A stretch of 64,000 nucleotides of DNA from Marsupella aquatica (lineage: Eukaryota > Marchantiophyta), in contig OZ316893.1 of the NCBI GenBank assembly GCA_973895155.1, positions 6,944,001-7,008,000 on the forward strand, written 5' to 3'. Below the pieces are notes generated by a model. That model did no database searches and was not told the DNA's origin. It saw only the letters and a list, made by a program, of their open reading frames with translations. Numbering within the stretch: position 1 is the first letter of the stretch; every line of letters starts with the position of its first letter. Both the position numbers and the translations under genes were made by a program. This document shows, one piece after another, positions 25,601 to 37,267 of this stretch.

Positions 25601-27437
25601 AGCGATTGACTATCCGAGACAAAAGCTTCAGAAAATTAGAATCCTAGAACCACAAACGACATGGAATGAGCAATTTAGAGAGCTTGGTACTGATGTACTT
25701 TATCTCCGAGCGTACGGGGGAACGATAAAAGATCCGGGAGACGTGGTGGCTATCTTTACATATGTCAATACATAAGTGGTACACGCCGAGCAACGCGGCT
25801 TCTTCCCACGCCTGTATCTGGATTGGTACAGCTATGATCACATGTCCTGATGTCCAGGTGAGATCTTGGCTGTGCGCTTTTTGATATTTAACATTAGATA
25901 ATCTGCGGATGTACTTTGACTCGCACTATTCACCTAATGTGGTAGATGAAGGTGAAAACGAAGCTCGGTGATGTCGTCTAGAAAATGTGCGGAGGATAAT
26001 AGAAGACCACCTACGGCCATGGAACATTGCTTATGTCTGGGAGCTTTGCATGAAAAGTACTTTTGCTTTTACTTTAATGTGTGCTTTGATTCGACGCTTT
26101 TTAGTAAATTTGGTACTTTTCCGTTTGAAATTGCTGGTGAAGCGCTTTACCCTTTCCCTCAGTCACAGTCTCTCGAGTCGTCTGTCTAACGTGAGGATCC
26201 AGATTCATCTGCTAGGAAGTCTGACGTGGAGAGGCACGTGGTCTGTGTCATGAGATAAGACAGAAGCGTAGAATCTATGCCTCTAGTTGAGAAATGGAGA
26301 CTAGACCGGAAGGACGGAGACGTTGAGCACACTTCACTCCCAGGACCCCAAAAATCACTACCCAATGCTCACCATTATGCTTAGATGTCCTTCCACAGCT
26401 CCCAGCTCGCAATGAATTAAGGTCGAAGAAACAACGAAGACACAAATCAATTGACAACATCGACACATCCAAAGAAGCAGCAGCCGGAAGCTTTAATGAA
26501 ACCACTTGACACTCTGCTATTATTACATAAACGTTAATGATTCAAAGAATATCAGGAATCTGAGAAGTTAGCTCCCGGGAGAACTGGAGGTTGCCTCGAT
26601 TGTTGTATCGCGTGTAGTGCCGTTCTTCGTTTGTTCATAGAGGGAGCCCCGACCATGCCAGGTTACTAATGCGAAATTTCAGGCTACAGCAAATCTCACG
26701 GCTAAACTCAGCCAGGAAGGGGACACTTCACGAGAACTGACAGTGCACAAATCGATGTTACACCAAATAAAATCTCTGAAGTCAATGAATAAGTCGACAA
26801 TTTACTAACTCATAGCAATTGCCAATGCACAACTTCGTGTTACAGCGACTCGCACGAGCCGAGACTTGAAAGTTGTGAAGCTCTATAGACATAAAAACAA
26901 TATTAACTTAAACAAAGAATCATGATTCGAGTTCATAAGAGCCAAAGCTCTATTGAACATTTACCTGTGAAGAGTCTGGAATACAGAATCGTGCACGTAG
27001 AAGATGAACTCGTATCCTAGAAAAAATATGCCATTGCCTGGCATTTCTTCACTTTCCCAAGTTTTTATCCTCTGTTCGAAGTTTTAACTAGAATGCGTAT
27101 GAAAGTACTTTCGGCAGGTCATGTAATTTAGGGTACCAGCTAATAGACAGACAAAAAATAACAGAGCCCCTATCTTGAACACAATCATGAGGAAATCCCC
27201 GTACCCTCGTTGATATTTGAAGGCCTTGGAACCATTCAAGACCAAAGTCGGAAAATTAACTGCACGTAGGTCGGTACTTCCCGTCAACAGATAGATCAGG
27301 AAACGAAGCTTGAACATCCGTATAGTGGAGTACGACTTGCCGCGGCAGTATTCACAGGATATGTGAAAAGCTCTCCACAGCTTATCGTGACCTAATTTGA
27401 CGAAAATGTATCAATAAACTTGTCGTTAGGATGACGA
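22661..27437. other. Intergenic, downstream of the ERF gene
   Basis: No gene is recognised. A 45-bp tandem duplication lies at 22868-22954 (CATTCCATTGATTGTTTCTA in both). A G-rich patch lies at 23258-23284. The largest open frame (22985-23362, minus, 125 codons) shows no family motif. The ERF 3' untranslated region should occupy the right end, below 27438. Confidence 0.4.
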
Positions 27438-28655
27438 TTACGTGTCCGACTTGGGAGGCTGATCCCCGAGGTACTGCTGATCATAATTCCATAAGGACCC
27501 TGAGTACTTGATGGAGTAGCTATCGGACTGACTGGCTGTGGCCAAGCTGTCTCCTGCTGGACTCCAGAAATTAGGATATTCATAAAACATCTGGTCGAAT
27601 GCAATCTCAGCTGCAGGTAACCGAGAAATTATTGGTGTGTCAATCTCAACACTGAGGCTCTGAAACTCCTCGTCGATACTAAGGTCGATGCCGTCTGGCT
27701 CCTGCTGCTGTTGCTCTTGGGATGGCTGGACAGAACTCTCAGTTCCTGAAACTTCCTCTGTCCGTTCGCAGTGAACTTGCACGTCTCCCAGTAGCCCAAC
27801 GTCAGTAGCAGGCACGTCTGGACCAGTCCTCCAATATCGATCGACAACAGTTACAGAGACCTGCTCTTCTTCTAAATGAACTTGGACCCGATCGCTACCT
27901 CTCCTCGCAGTGCTGCTGCTAGTGTCTGCCCTCAGCCAAGGTACCAGTGCCACACTATCCAGACCAAAGCTGTTCGACGGGAACGAATCATCCTGCGCTC
28001 GTAGATGGCTCTGTACCTCACAGGAATCCGAGGCTCGCTTTCTGTGTGCCATTGGAGGGTCTGAGAGAAGTGGAACGTCACCCAACGGGGACGGCCTCGT
28101 CATCGGATTACTGATTTGCAGATGCTCATGGTCGATAACAGACAATTCTGGCCCGGAAGAGCTGAAGCAAGAGGGCCCTGGTAGTCCCAGATTGCCTGAT
28201 CCGCTCGCACGGCTCACTAGTGATCGAGCATCGGAAGTGACTGAGACGAGTGATTTGGTGTGCTTCCCTATCGCTGGTACAGCATTTCCAATTGCGGCTG
28301 CAGCAGCAGCAGCAGCAGAACCCACCGACTGGTACGCATCGGGAAAATTCAGCTTCGCATTTTTCCCTCTGAAATCGATTGCTGCTTTGTCATATGCTCG
28401 AGCGGCTTCCTCGGGAGTATCAAACGTCCCCAGCCACACTCTCGTTGCCTTCTTGGGGTGCCGAATTTCTGCTGCCCACTTTCCCCATGCCCTTCGACGC
28501 ACTCCTCGAAATCGCTTTCGCTGCGGTTGAGGATCGGTCATGCTTGTCCCACTCGACTCCACACTCCCTGCCGTAATCGAAGTCTCTGACGACACTGCAA
28601 CATTGATAGCGAGGCAACGCGTTTTTATCAGTGCGCAAAATTTTCCTGTGCCCAA
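27438..28655 (-). CDS. AP2/ERF-domain transcription factor, intronless
   Basis: A single uninterrupted frame of 405 codons. One AP2 domain lies at about residues 48-106, with [37 protein letters not shown] and the closing [14 protein letters not shown]. This places it in the plant ERF family (GCC-box-type DNA binding, nuclear). The basic patch QRKR just before the domain could aid nuclear import. After the domain come a run of eight Ala, Ser-rich linkers, an SQEQQQQE tract, and an acidic/aromatic C-terminus ([12 protein letters not shown]) typical of activation regions. The first Met is at 28655. An in-frame Met at 28541 ([13 protein letters not shown]) lies just before the domain and is a plausible alternative start. 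Odd points: His replaces the usual Asp in EIRD, and Ala replaces Pro in RRPWGKW. The exact ERF subgroup cannot be assigned by eye. Confidence 0.93.
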   Translation of the reverse strand: MGTGKFCALIKTRCLAINVAVSSETSITAGSVESSGTSMTDPQPQRKRFRGVRRRAWGKWAAEIRHPKKATRVWLGTFDTPEEAARAYDKAAIDFRGKNAKLNFPDAYQSVGSAAAAAAAAIGNAVPAIGKHTKSLVSVTSDARSLVSRASGSGNLGLPGPSCFSSSGPELSVIDHEHLQISNPMTRPSPLGDVPLLSDPPMAHRKRASDSCEVQSHLRAQDDSFPSNSFGLDSVALVPWLRADTSSSTARRGSDRVQVHLEEEQVSVTVVDRYWRTGPDVPATDVGLLGDVQVHCERTEEVSGTESSVQPSQEQQQQEPDGIDLSIDEEFQSLSVEIDTPIISRLPAAEIAFDQMFYEYPNFWSPAGDSLATASQSDSYSIKYSGSLWNYDQQYLGDQPPKSDT

Positions 28656-28750
28656 AACGAAGAGGACGATCTAATGCTTGCCACATTCACAGAGACATCG
28701 ATACGATCGATCAATAAACTGTAGGAAACACCCGCTCAGCTTTTATCCTT
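28656..28750 (-). promoter_or_regulatory. ERF core promoter and leader with upstream ORFs
   Basis: On the minus strand ATAAAAG (28746-28740) is a TATA-like box. It lies about 90 bases before the first in-frame ATG, so transcription may start near 28714. Two upstream ATGs follow. One at 28698 encodes a three-residue ORF (MSL, stop). The next, at 28686, directly follows its stop and opens an 88-codon frame that runs out of frame through the ERF start into the AP2-coding region. Confidence 0.45.
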
Positions 28751-29486
28751 TGTGCACATCAGGCTGAGATGTATGTGACCCGCTTTTATTTCTCGACATG
28801 CATCCAGCAGTCAGATTTGGAGAAACCACCTCCGATTAAATCAAATGGCCTTGCTCCCCTGCCTGATCACATACCCACAGCAGATTAGAATCTGGAGCCT
28901 AAGGAACGACATTAGCAGGACGGATCACTAGGATTAGACCACTCGGAATGGGCAGCTAAATCTGGCAGGGACAGCAACAGGAAACCTGCGCTTCATGAGA
29001 CGGCTTGAAGGAAACGGTCGTCGCACCACGGTAGTTGACGACTCTATCTCGGGTACTGCCTGAGTGAAGAAGTAACGGAGGACAAAGGTGGATTTGCAGA
29101 CAGTTAGTAGAATAATGTACATTCTCAAACTATCCTTGCCAATACGTAATGGTGCACTTACTGGGATGTCTTGAGAGCTCCACCAGTGACCTGTTCGGAG
29201 ATCACCCCACAGCTCCATCCATATCCATCAGTGTTTTCTGCAATGTAGAATGTAGGTTTACATCAAGACCAGTCCACGAACTTGAACTTGGCTTCCTGCT
29301 CCCTCCTGGGTGGCTTCAACAAGTGCTGCAGGGCACAGTCGCACAGTAGTGGACCCTTTGTAGGTTAGCTCCGCAAGTAGTCTACAGTCGCTACAGTGAA
29401 AAGAGTTGTCGAAGGTTAGCAGATGACATGTGGTACGATGTCTTGCTATTGAAATGATTTGCATCGATGTACCGCTTAAGCATGGT
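28748..29486 (-). repeat. Segment duplicated in inverse orientation, copy A (ERF upstream region)
   Basis: Read on the minus strand this segment matches 36522-37267 read on the plus strand, over about 740 bases with scattered substitutions and small gaps. Shared landmarks include ATGCTTAAGCGGTACAT, GGATGGAGCTGTGGGG, TTACTTCTTCACTCAGGCAG, AAGCCGTCTCATGAAGCGC and GCCTGATGTGCACAAAG. It ends at the ERF gene's TATA-like box. Open frames across it are shared by both copies through recent duplication and are not called as genes. Confidence 0.85.
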
Positions 29487-29814
29487 AACAATGGGCAATC
29501 GTTGGTCGTCATTTTTTAATTCTTTGATTGAAAATTTACACCAGAACAGACTTCTCTGATTGAAATTTTTACACAGAGTGCGACATACTGGGTTGAATCA
29601 ACCTTGCATTAAGGTTCACCAACCTTTTCTCTCCGTGATTACAAAACTGTCTTCAAAATAATAATCTACTCTCGCATGAAAACTAGTTCGAAGTATGTTA
29701 TGACAGAGCTATCTTTCAAAGTAAATATAGTATCATATCCGAACTTCCTTGAACTATTGCACAAGATATGTTATGACGTTTGAATGACTTCTGCATAGTA
29801 AGTTCTTTTTCGCA
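29487..29814. other. Intergenic with possible MULE terminus relic
   Basis: At about 29591-29633 the plus strand reads ACATACTGGGTTGAATCAAC, then a CATTAAGGTTCACCAACC phrase. This resembles the outer end of the 393-2003 element (ACACCGGGTTAAATCAAC, CATTAAGGCTCCCC). No partner end was found. Confidence 0.4.
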
Positions 29815-30340
29815 TTTGAATATATTATAATAATATAATAATATTTATTTTTATATAATTTGATAAAAATCTTTAAACATATCAATTCAAAATAATTCTT
29901 CATAAAGTGTCATAATAAAAATTTTATTTTGCTTATAATATATTATTATAAAATTTATTTTTTAAATAATAATATATATTATATCAAAAACATATATAAT
30001 ATTTTTTATTAAAATTAAATATATTAAAAATTGATAAATATTTTTTAATAATAAAACTAAAATTATTATAATATATTTTTAAACTAGAAATAATTTTTTA
30101 ATAAAATATTATAATTATAAATATTTTTTATTTTTTCTTGTTTTCAGTCAAAGATGTAGATTTTTTTATAATTATAAATTATTTAATTTATTAATATAAT
30201 TATATCAAAATATTGAATAATAATAAATTTTAAAAATATTATAAATTTTAATAACAATATAATAATTTACCATGTTTATTATATTTATTAATATATATAA
30301 CCTTATAAATTTAATATAGGGTTTAATATTTGAGAGACCC
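29815..30340. other. AT-rich island
   Basis: About 500 bases nearly free of G and C, including repeated AATAATAT runs. Nothing coding is seen. Confidence 0.7.
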
Positions 30341-30546
30341 AAACATACACCAATTTATTTAGTATCTAATCCATTTCAAGTTTTTGGAAGCATATGATTC
30401 ATTTTTAATTTTAATTAGTATTAAAATTGGTCTCAAGCATAAACTCATGCATATACATTTTATGCAAAGCATATTACTCTTGTAAGTTCACAAGTACTTG
30501 CAACATTAATTGCTTGTAGCAAGGGATGATTGGGACAGACTATGAC

Positions 30547-30692
30547 CAACAATGTTCAATACTGACAAACCTATCTTGGGTCAAACAAAGAGAACAACAA
30601 TGTTCAAAGCTGACAAACCTATCTTGGGTCAAACGAAGAGAACAATAATGTTCAATGCTGACAAACCTATCTTGGGTCAAACAAAGAGAACA
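30547..30692. repeat. 48-bp tandem repeat, three units
   Basis: AATGTTCAA followed by CTGACAAACCTATCTTGGG recurs at 30551, 30599 and 30647, exactly 48 bases apart, with only a few substitutions. Confidence 0.85.
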
Positions 30693-31689
30693 TTTATAAT
30701 CAAATACTCAAACTCTAGTTGATGGTGTACTCTATGATTTCTTTTCAGGGTTCTAATTAGAACATGTTTCACAATTGCAGCATAGAGATTTGAAAAATCC
30801 CATCATGAAATTTCTCTACGCAAAAAGATAATTTAGATTACACATTCAAGGCCTTTATAGATGCATGCCAGAAATTGTAAGAATGTATCCAGGAAGTTTG
30901 TAGCATTTGATGAATGGAAATTGAATTCAAAAAATGTGGAAAGATAAAAGGAGAAGGTGCAATGGCATTGGGGTTTACCTTGGAATGATGGTTAAAAATG
31001 GTCTGATGAATTGAAACTGTAAAAGGTCTATGAATCTTCTCTCCGGATTCTCCATGCTAGATTGTGAGCATCACTAACAGTACTTTGGTCACATACAGGC
31101 GCGGCAGATCCTAATAACTAGGGAGTTGTGTCAACCTATGCTGGCCATGATATCAAATGTACATTACTTGTGAAGCTCAAAGTCCCTCGAGTTCAGTTCA
31201 CCCCATCCTAAGAAGTCACAAATTGACAAATTGGTCCATGTGTATCAGATGTTGGATCCACTTTATACATGGCAACTCCCAGATCTTACATGGAAAAAGC
31301 TACTCTTTACAAATTACACTAGGTGGACTTTGCAGTCACATTTCTTGCTTCCATGATAAAATCCAATGTGATTGTTGTAGATTTTTATGTTTGTTTTTTT
31401 TACTCTTTCCACTATAGGTTTTTGGGGTGACTTGCCCTCCTCTTAAGTTAGGTGTTTGTCACATGTGTATCTCTTTGCCTATTATTCCCTTCTACTTTGT
31501 TTGATTCACCTTTTTTAGTATACATATCCGTTTTCCACCAAAATACTATTGACCAAAAAATATTGAAAATATTCAAAGCTTGGTTGGGCACAAAAAAGAT
31601 TGATGTTGAGAACTACTTTACACAAGGTTATGCAATTTTTGTACATGAGTTTGAAAGCCTTAATTTTTAGTGGCATCAAGTCTTGGGAT
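30693..31689. other. Intergenic, nothing recognised
   Basis: Short open frames only (for example 31157-31417 plus, whose tail is a hydrophobic Leu/Phe stretch). No family motif was found. Confidence 0.35.
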
Positions 31690-31960
31690 TTGACTGTATA
31701 AAAATATAGGAACCACATGTGATCCAAAAATTTTATTTTTGATAAAATTAATAGAATTTTGAAAAAATAGGAGGCAAAAAAATATAGTATAAAATCACAT
31801 TCATATAAATTTTTAACTTCATATTTAAATAAGCTAAAATAATAAAATAATATGAAAAATATAAAAAATTGAAAATATCATTGAAATAAGGTATTGAAAT
31901 AAGGTTTTTATAAAAATATATATATTTATAATATGATAATATTACATATGATACACAAAA
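31690..31960. repeat. Dispersed AT-rich repeat, related to 48840-48960
   Basis: AGGAACCACATGTGATCCAA, then a TTTTTGATAAAATTAAT stretch and GGAGGCAAAA parallel AGGAATCACGTGCAATCCAA, TTTTTGATAAAAATTAAT and GGAGGCAAAAGA at 48850-48925. It continues into an AT island to about 31950. Confidence 0.6.
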
Positions 31961-32139
31961 TATATACTAATTTAACCGGGAGTTTGAAATACACACAAAT
32001 ATTAATACTAAAAATATATACAAACAAATGGGTGGTTTACAAAGCCCTTCAAGGTGGATTTGACCTTCAAATCAATTATTTTCTTCATACTTAAAATTAA
32101 AATTGAAAAAGCTTGTTTAGAGTTTTTTTCTCTCTCACT

Positions 32140-34849
32140 ATTTTTTTGGGATTTTTTTTTACGTGGGGGGGGGGGGGGAGAGAACAGTTTTTAGTTGCGA
32201 GAAACATGGTCTGTTAGCATATGCTTTCAGCCCGTTTGGATAAACTTGACCAACCACAAGCGAAGAACTACTGTACTTGTCCAATCTGACCAGTCCAATT
32301 GTGCCAATCAATGGCCTTAGACATCCTCAATGGAATCTCTGGCGTACTTTTCAGCTGTTCAGCAGTTCAGTCGCTTGCAAGTCTCCAGCGGGTGAACCTT
32401 TATGTCGAGAGAAAGAAAGTGGGCTGGCTTGCAGACATGGCACTTGGCAGTAAGCTGGTCGTTCAAGGCCTCCCAGGATGCCACGTAGGAAAAAGGGCCA
32501 CACTTGCCCTACATTCGTGGAGGGACACTTGGCCGAGAGGCTGTTTGTCCTCAACCGAAGGCTACGGTTTCATGGAAGGGGCAGAGAGGGTAAGTCAGCT
32601 CTAAACCCCAGAATGGGCCATTTCTTTTGGGGCAAAAATTAGCCAAATTTTTACTCCACTTTGTGTGCTCCTATTAATGAAATTATTGCTCAGATGTACC
32701 ATTCTCATGAACCTTGCAACCGGGATGAACCAGATCACTTTTGATCCAAAAAAGGTGTACTTTTGACAACAGAATACACAATCTGAGTAAAACTACTGTA
32801 CTTTTTCTTTCGATACATCCAGGTCGCACTGGTTCATACCATCATGTTTTAAAACATTGCTGTCCATGGGGCATCAGGTTTTGAGATTTTTACAAAGGAA
32901 ATTGCAGGAGATGTTGGGACCTAATTTGCTAATTTGGTCCCTCCTAATCCTAATATGGTCAATTTGCACAGTTTGACAGTTCTAGTACTGCAGCAGAGCA
33001 AAAATTGCCAATTTGGGAGACAAGATCTCAGAGGCAAGACACCCAATAAAGGAGAGATCACAAAGGAGAAATCCAAGAGGACCCTAGTATTGGCTGAACA
33101 AATATTAGTTGAAGTGATGGGGCTCAAAACGTGATCCCAAAATATATTGTCGCCAACAGATTGTAGAAACATATTTGAAAAGACTAATGGCACGACGCTC
33201 TAATGGCACTGCATCTTGCCCAAAATTTCCTAGATCCCTCGGCACATAACACTGTCGTTGCGCGTAGTGTAATGTAGTAGGTTCTTCGATTGTATCATTG
33301 GGTTTTCTGTCGCCAAGTGTGCGGCAGGGCATATTCAAGTTGGCTTCAGGGCTTTTTTCGCCTTGAAATGGTGCTCTCGTTTGTGACTATGTACTCAAAT
33401 CAGGTCTAGAGATGGGATGGAAAATTAATCACCTCTTGTACTTTCAATGGCTGTTTCTCATCACGCGATCAATGATTTTGATCTTTCCCTATGTGCAATG
33501 ACGATTGGGTGAATGTCTTTGCTCGCGATGTTCAATTTCTCTTCTGTCAAACTTCATAATTTTTATGGCAATCAATATCCAAGGTCGTCGTTTGCTCTAC
33601 TGTGCTAAGGTTGTTGCAATGTTAAGTTCAGAATCTGGTTTTCAGAACTTGAATATGGTTCGGAACAAGGTTGATTTTCCGTCCGATGTGTGTTCAATGA
33701 CGCTGCAAGCACCTGCATGTATGCTGGCGAGCCACATTGCCTGCCAGCTGCAGTTTTACCTTCCCTTTATCACAATCCTGTGACAGAAGCTGTAACATTC
33801 TTCATCGGACTGATGGCTTGGATTATGGCAGCTGAAACTCTCATTATTCACAATTCCACAGGATCTCCCAATCCGAATGTCGTGCACTTTATACCGTCCC
33901 ACCTTTGGCTTGTGAAGGAGTAAAACTTTAATTTGTAGAGACTTTGCTTTAACATGCTCCACGGCCCCTTCTAACAGAGGGACGAAATCACTTTCTTACA
34001 TAGAATATAGATATAGATATATAGATATATAAGTTTTAGCATAATCATGTAAGAAATTTCATAACCGCCACGGTACCTTTTTGGTCATAGTGCAATAAAT
34101 GCATACCATTGAATATGAAGCGAACCAGGAGGAGGAAAAGGTAATTGACTCCAGGTCTTGTCCCTCTCGTCAACAGCGAACAGGAAAAGCCGAAACGTGA
34201 ACTGAGCAGGAAAAAACAAAACATAAACTATGGACGAAGATATAATCAATCAATAATAATAGTTTTTCAGGAGCTTCGAAAAGCGGAATACCCGACACCT
34301 GCCAATGCCTTCACTCTGGTTTCTCCTTTCGGACAATGTCTCATAGAGCTTGTCAATCAACTTGGACCCAAGGAAACGAGCGAGGAATCTACTCACTTTT
34401 CCCGGGCGGCGGTCCCACGTAATTAGAAGCTTTCTCGATCGAGAGTCGTGGAAGGTATTGATAAGCTAGCTGATCCTACGCGTTGAATCGAAAGTGACGC
34501 AATGTTGATCCCACTTGACCACGGAGTTTTCAGCCGCCAATTTTGTTTGAAGCTGAAGTATCTCCCTATTTTGGGTTTCTTCATACGCACTTCAAAATTC
34601 CGAGCAGCCGACCAGGGGATAGTTTTACTGTACAGATGTCCATAAAATTCATTAATTACAGTGTCAACCCTCACCTTTATTTGCGCTAGACAAACTCCTT
34701 TCGCATTGCGCCATGATGTATTTCGATATAGTGAGTTGCTGCTTGAAGCCAGAAAAGGGGTAGACTCCACTATGAGCCTATGGGAATGCTTCCTTTTTCC
34801 ACAGTGTGAGCTCTATTCCAATTTAGTCATGAACATAGTGCATCAATGC
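32140..34849. other. Intergenic with G-run and small repeats
   Basis: A run of 14 G lies at 32165-32178. TGGCACTGCATCTTGCCC at 33205-33222 recurs in near-identical form at 35695-35712. An (ATAGAT)n-like stretch lies at 34002-34030. Open frames of about 90-115 codons (33505-33783 plus; 34145-34426 plus; 34423-34770 minus) show no recognisable domain. Confidence 0.4.
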
Positions 34850-35695
34850 CAAATTTGGATGATCTAAAGGACTCAAATTTTGACACTACTATATTCAGCT
34901 TTTTAAGATTTGTTGTAAGGATATATATTATTATTATTTCAATGTGCCATCACAAGGTGCGTCTGATTTAGATTATAAATTATTATGGCACGCCCCTCTA
35001 GATGTTTTATATGTTGCTATCCTAAAGCTCTCCTTCCCATTACATTTAGTTTTTAATCCAGTGCTTCCACCCACTACTAGAAAATTGTATGAAATTTCTC
35101 CCAATTCTAGTGAATGAGAAAAATAATTTATATTTTGGGATATGGACACCTCACGTCCTCTTCATATTTTTGTCTCCTAAGCTTATGGTTTTTATTGTCA
35201 TTACCTGAGGCATGGGAGTATTCTGTGCACAATGCTTGATTGATTTCAGTGTTATTAGAGCAAGTGAGAACCTACCTTAATTATGTACACAAATTTTCAA
35301 GACTTGTGCACTTGTACTTTTACTGGTCATTATATTTATTTGGTATGTGTTGGACTTCTCCCACTCAATCAGATCAAATACTATGTTATTGTCATTTACA
35401 TATCACCACAAGACAAAAAAATGAAGCATGCCCCACTCAATCAGATCAAATACTATGTTATTGTCATTTACATATCACCACAAGACAAAAAAATGAAGCA
35501 TGCCCCACTCAATCAGATCAAATACTATGTTATTGTCATTTACATATCACCACAGGACAAAAATTGAGGCATGTTCCAAGATGAACATGCTATAATGGCG
35601 ATCAAATACTATGTTATTGTCATTTACATATCACCACAGGACAAAAATTGAAGCATGTTCCAGGATGAACATGCTATAATGGCCATGCGCTAACG
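34850..35695 (+). repeat. Dispersed repeat family R, copy 2, with expanded 72-bp array
   Basis: Parallels the 50640-51840 copy: CAAATTTTGACACT.CTATAT near the left, CCTAAGCTTATGGTTTTTAT in the middle, CAAGACTTGTGCACTTGTAC further right. The right part is amplified as described at 35360. Confidence 0.6.
35360..35690. repeat. 72-bp tandem repeat, three full units plus diverged part units
   Basis: CCCACTCAATCAGATCAAAT starts at 35360, 35432 and 35504, exactly 72 apart. A further partial unit begins near 35602, after an intervening GATGAACATGCTATAATGGC. Because 72 is divisible by three the array is open in two frames; that is a repeat artefact. Confidence 0.9.
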
Positions 35696-36049
35696 GCACT
35701 GCATCTTGCCCTTAGTCTATCTTCACCTTATTGCTTTCCCAAGGAAGAAAATGATGTGAGCCATTGACTCTGGATGGATGACCCTGTACAAAGAGTTCTA
35801 TGAAGGCCCTGAAGGGAGATAACACTAAAAAGGAGCAAACCGCCAAGTGGTCAGATGTGGATGTTGCAACTCAGTATCTATTAAATCATTAAGCTAGATG
35901 AACTGAGATAGTTAAGCAACCACAATATAGCCCAATTCCATTGAAAAACAAACAGTGGTTATTTATGCCTGCTGTCCAGTGAATTGATCCGATTGAAGGA
36001 ATGGTAGAGCATTGGGTGGCATTGCTATTATTATAACGAAGCCAACGAG

Positions 36050-36085
<36 letters not shown>

Positions 36086-36521
36086 TGGGGGCCAATGGGT
36101 TATCTGCACCTGCAGGAAAGCGTATGTGTCAAGGCTGGAGCTCCAGCTTACGGGTAACGTGTCTGCTAGACTGCAGGCTCAAGACAGTATTTCCAACTTT
36201 CTGCCCAATAAGGCCTTCACATTCTCTGGAACTATTTTGAGCTTTGCAGCACGAGCTAGGACATTCTGACGTATGTCCTCTGTTGCATCATTGGCAGTGA
36301 AACTTCTCCACTCTGGGTGTGAATGGACTCGAATGGTGACTGTAATCAAGGTTCTGCTCTGCCACAGAATTTGGGCAGAGCTGCAGGACTTCAACGTGGG
36401 CCGATTACAGGTTACCAACTGAACACTGACATTAAATGTAGAGCCTTCAATTTAACCTGGTCTCCGCCTGGTGTAAAATCTTCAATGAACTAGAAAACGA
36501 TGAGCAACAAATGCTTAGTGC
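35696..36521. other. Intergenic with GA microsatellite
   Basis: A (GA)n tract lies at about 36052-36085. No gene is recognised. An 80-codon minus-strand frame at 36179-36418 has no clear homology. Confidence 0.4.
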
Positions 36522-37267
36522 ACCATGCTTAAGCGGTACATTTATGCAACTAATTTCATGAGCAATAGATTGTTCCAAATGCTGATGTCATCTGCTAACC
36601 TCCGACAACTCATTTCATGGAAGCGACTGGAAATTACTTGCGGAGCTACAAAGCGTCCACAGTACTCTGCAGCAGTTGTTGCCGCCACCCAGGAGAGAGC
36701 AGGAAGCCAACTTGGTGGGCAGGTCCTGATGTGCATCTACATTCTACATTGTAGAAAACTCCGATCGATATGGATGGAGCTGTGGGGTGATCCTTAAACA
36801 GGTCACGCGTGGAGCATCATAGGCAACGACATTTTCAGAATGTACATTATTCTACTGTCTGCCAGTCCACCTTCACGCTTCAGGATTGCATTTCGTTTTG
36901 CTGGCAAGACAATTTGTGCGCGTCCTCCGTTACTTCTTCACTCAGGCAGTACCAGAGATACAGTCGTCAAGTACCGTGGTGCGACGACCGTTTCCTTCAA
37001 GCCGTCTCATGAAGCGCAGGTTTACTGTTGCTGTCCCTGCCAGACTTAGATGCCCGTTCCGGGTGGTCTAGTCCTAGTGATCCGTCCTGCTAATGTCGCT
37101 CCTTGGCTCCAGATTCTAATCTGCTGTGGGTATGTGATCAGGCAGGAGAGCAAGGCCATTTGATTTCATCGAAGGTGGTTTCTCCAAATTTGACTACTGG
37201 ATGCCGCGGGGATGCATGTCGAGAAATAAAAGCGGGTAATATACATCTCAGCCTGATGTGCACAAAG
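36522..37267 (+). repeat. Inverted duplicate of the ERF upstream region, copy B
   Basis: Matches 28748-29486 in reverse orientation. The match stops at CACAAAG (37261-37267), the point where copy A continues into the TATA-like box of the ERF gene. No AP2-coding sequence follows here, so this is an upstream region without its gene. It includes a CCGCGGGG insertion near 37204 absent from copy A. Confidence 0.85.

Noticed and set aside
27910-28530. 206-codon plus-strand frame opposite the ERF gene
   Set aside because: It lies wholly antisense to the AP2-coding frame, whose homology is clear; the poly-Ala stretch is merely complementary coding.
28934-29218. Conserved frame shared with 36886-37071 (TQAVPEI, RRPFPSSRLMKRR)
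   Set aside because: The similarity is explained by recent DNA duplication of the whole segment, including non-coding parts.
32230-32290. GCCCGTTTGGATAAAC, reminiscent of a hAT/MITE end
   Set aside because: No inverted partner or target duplication was found.
35240-35584. 114-codon frame across the 72-bp array
   Set aside because: Open only because the unit length is a multiple of three.
35360-35690. CRISPR-like spacing of repeats
   Set aside because: The units are directly abutting tandem copies without unique spacers, in a plant genome.
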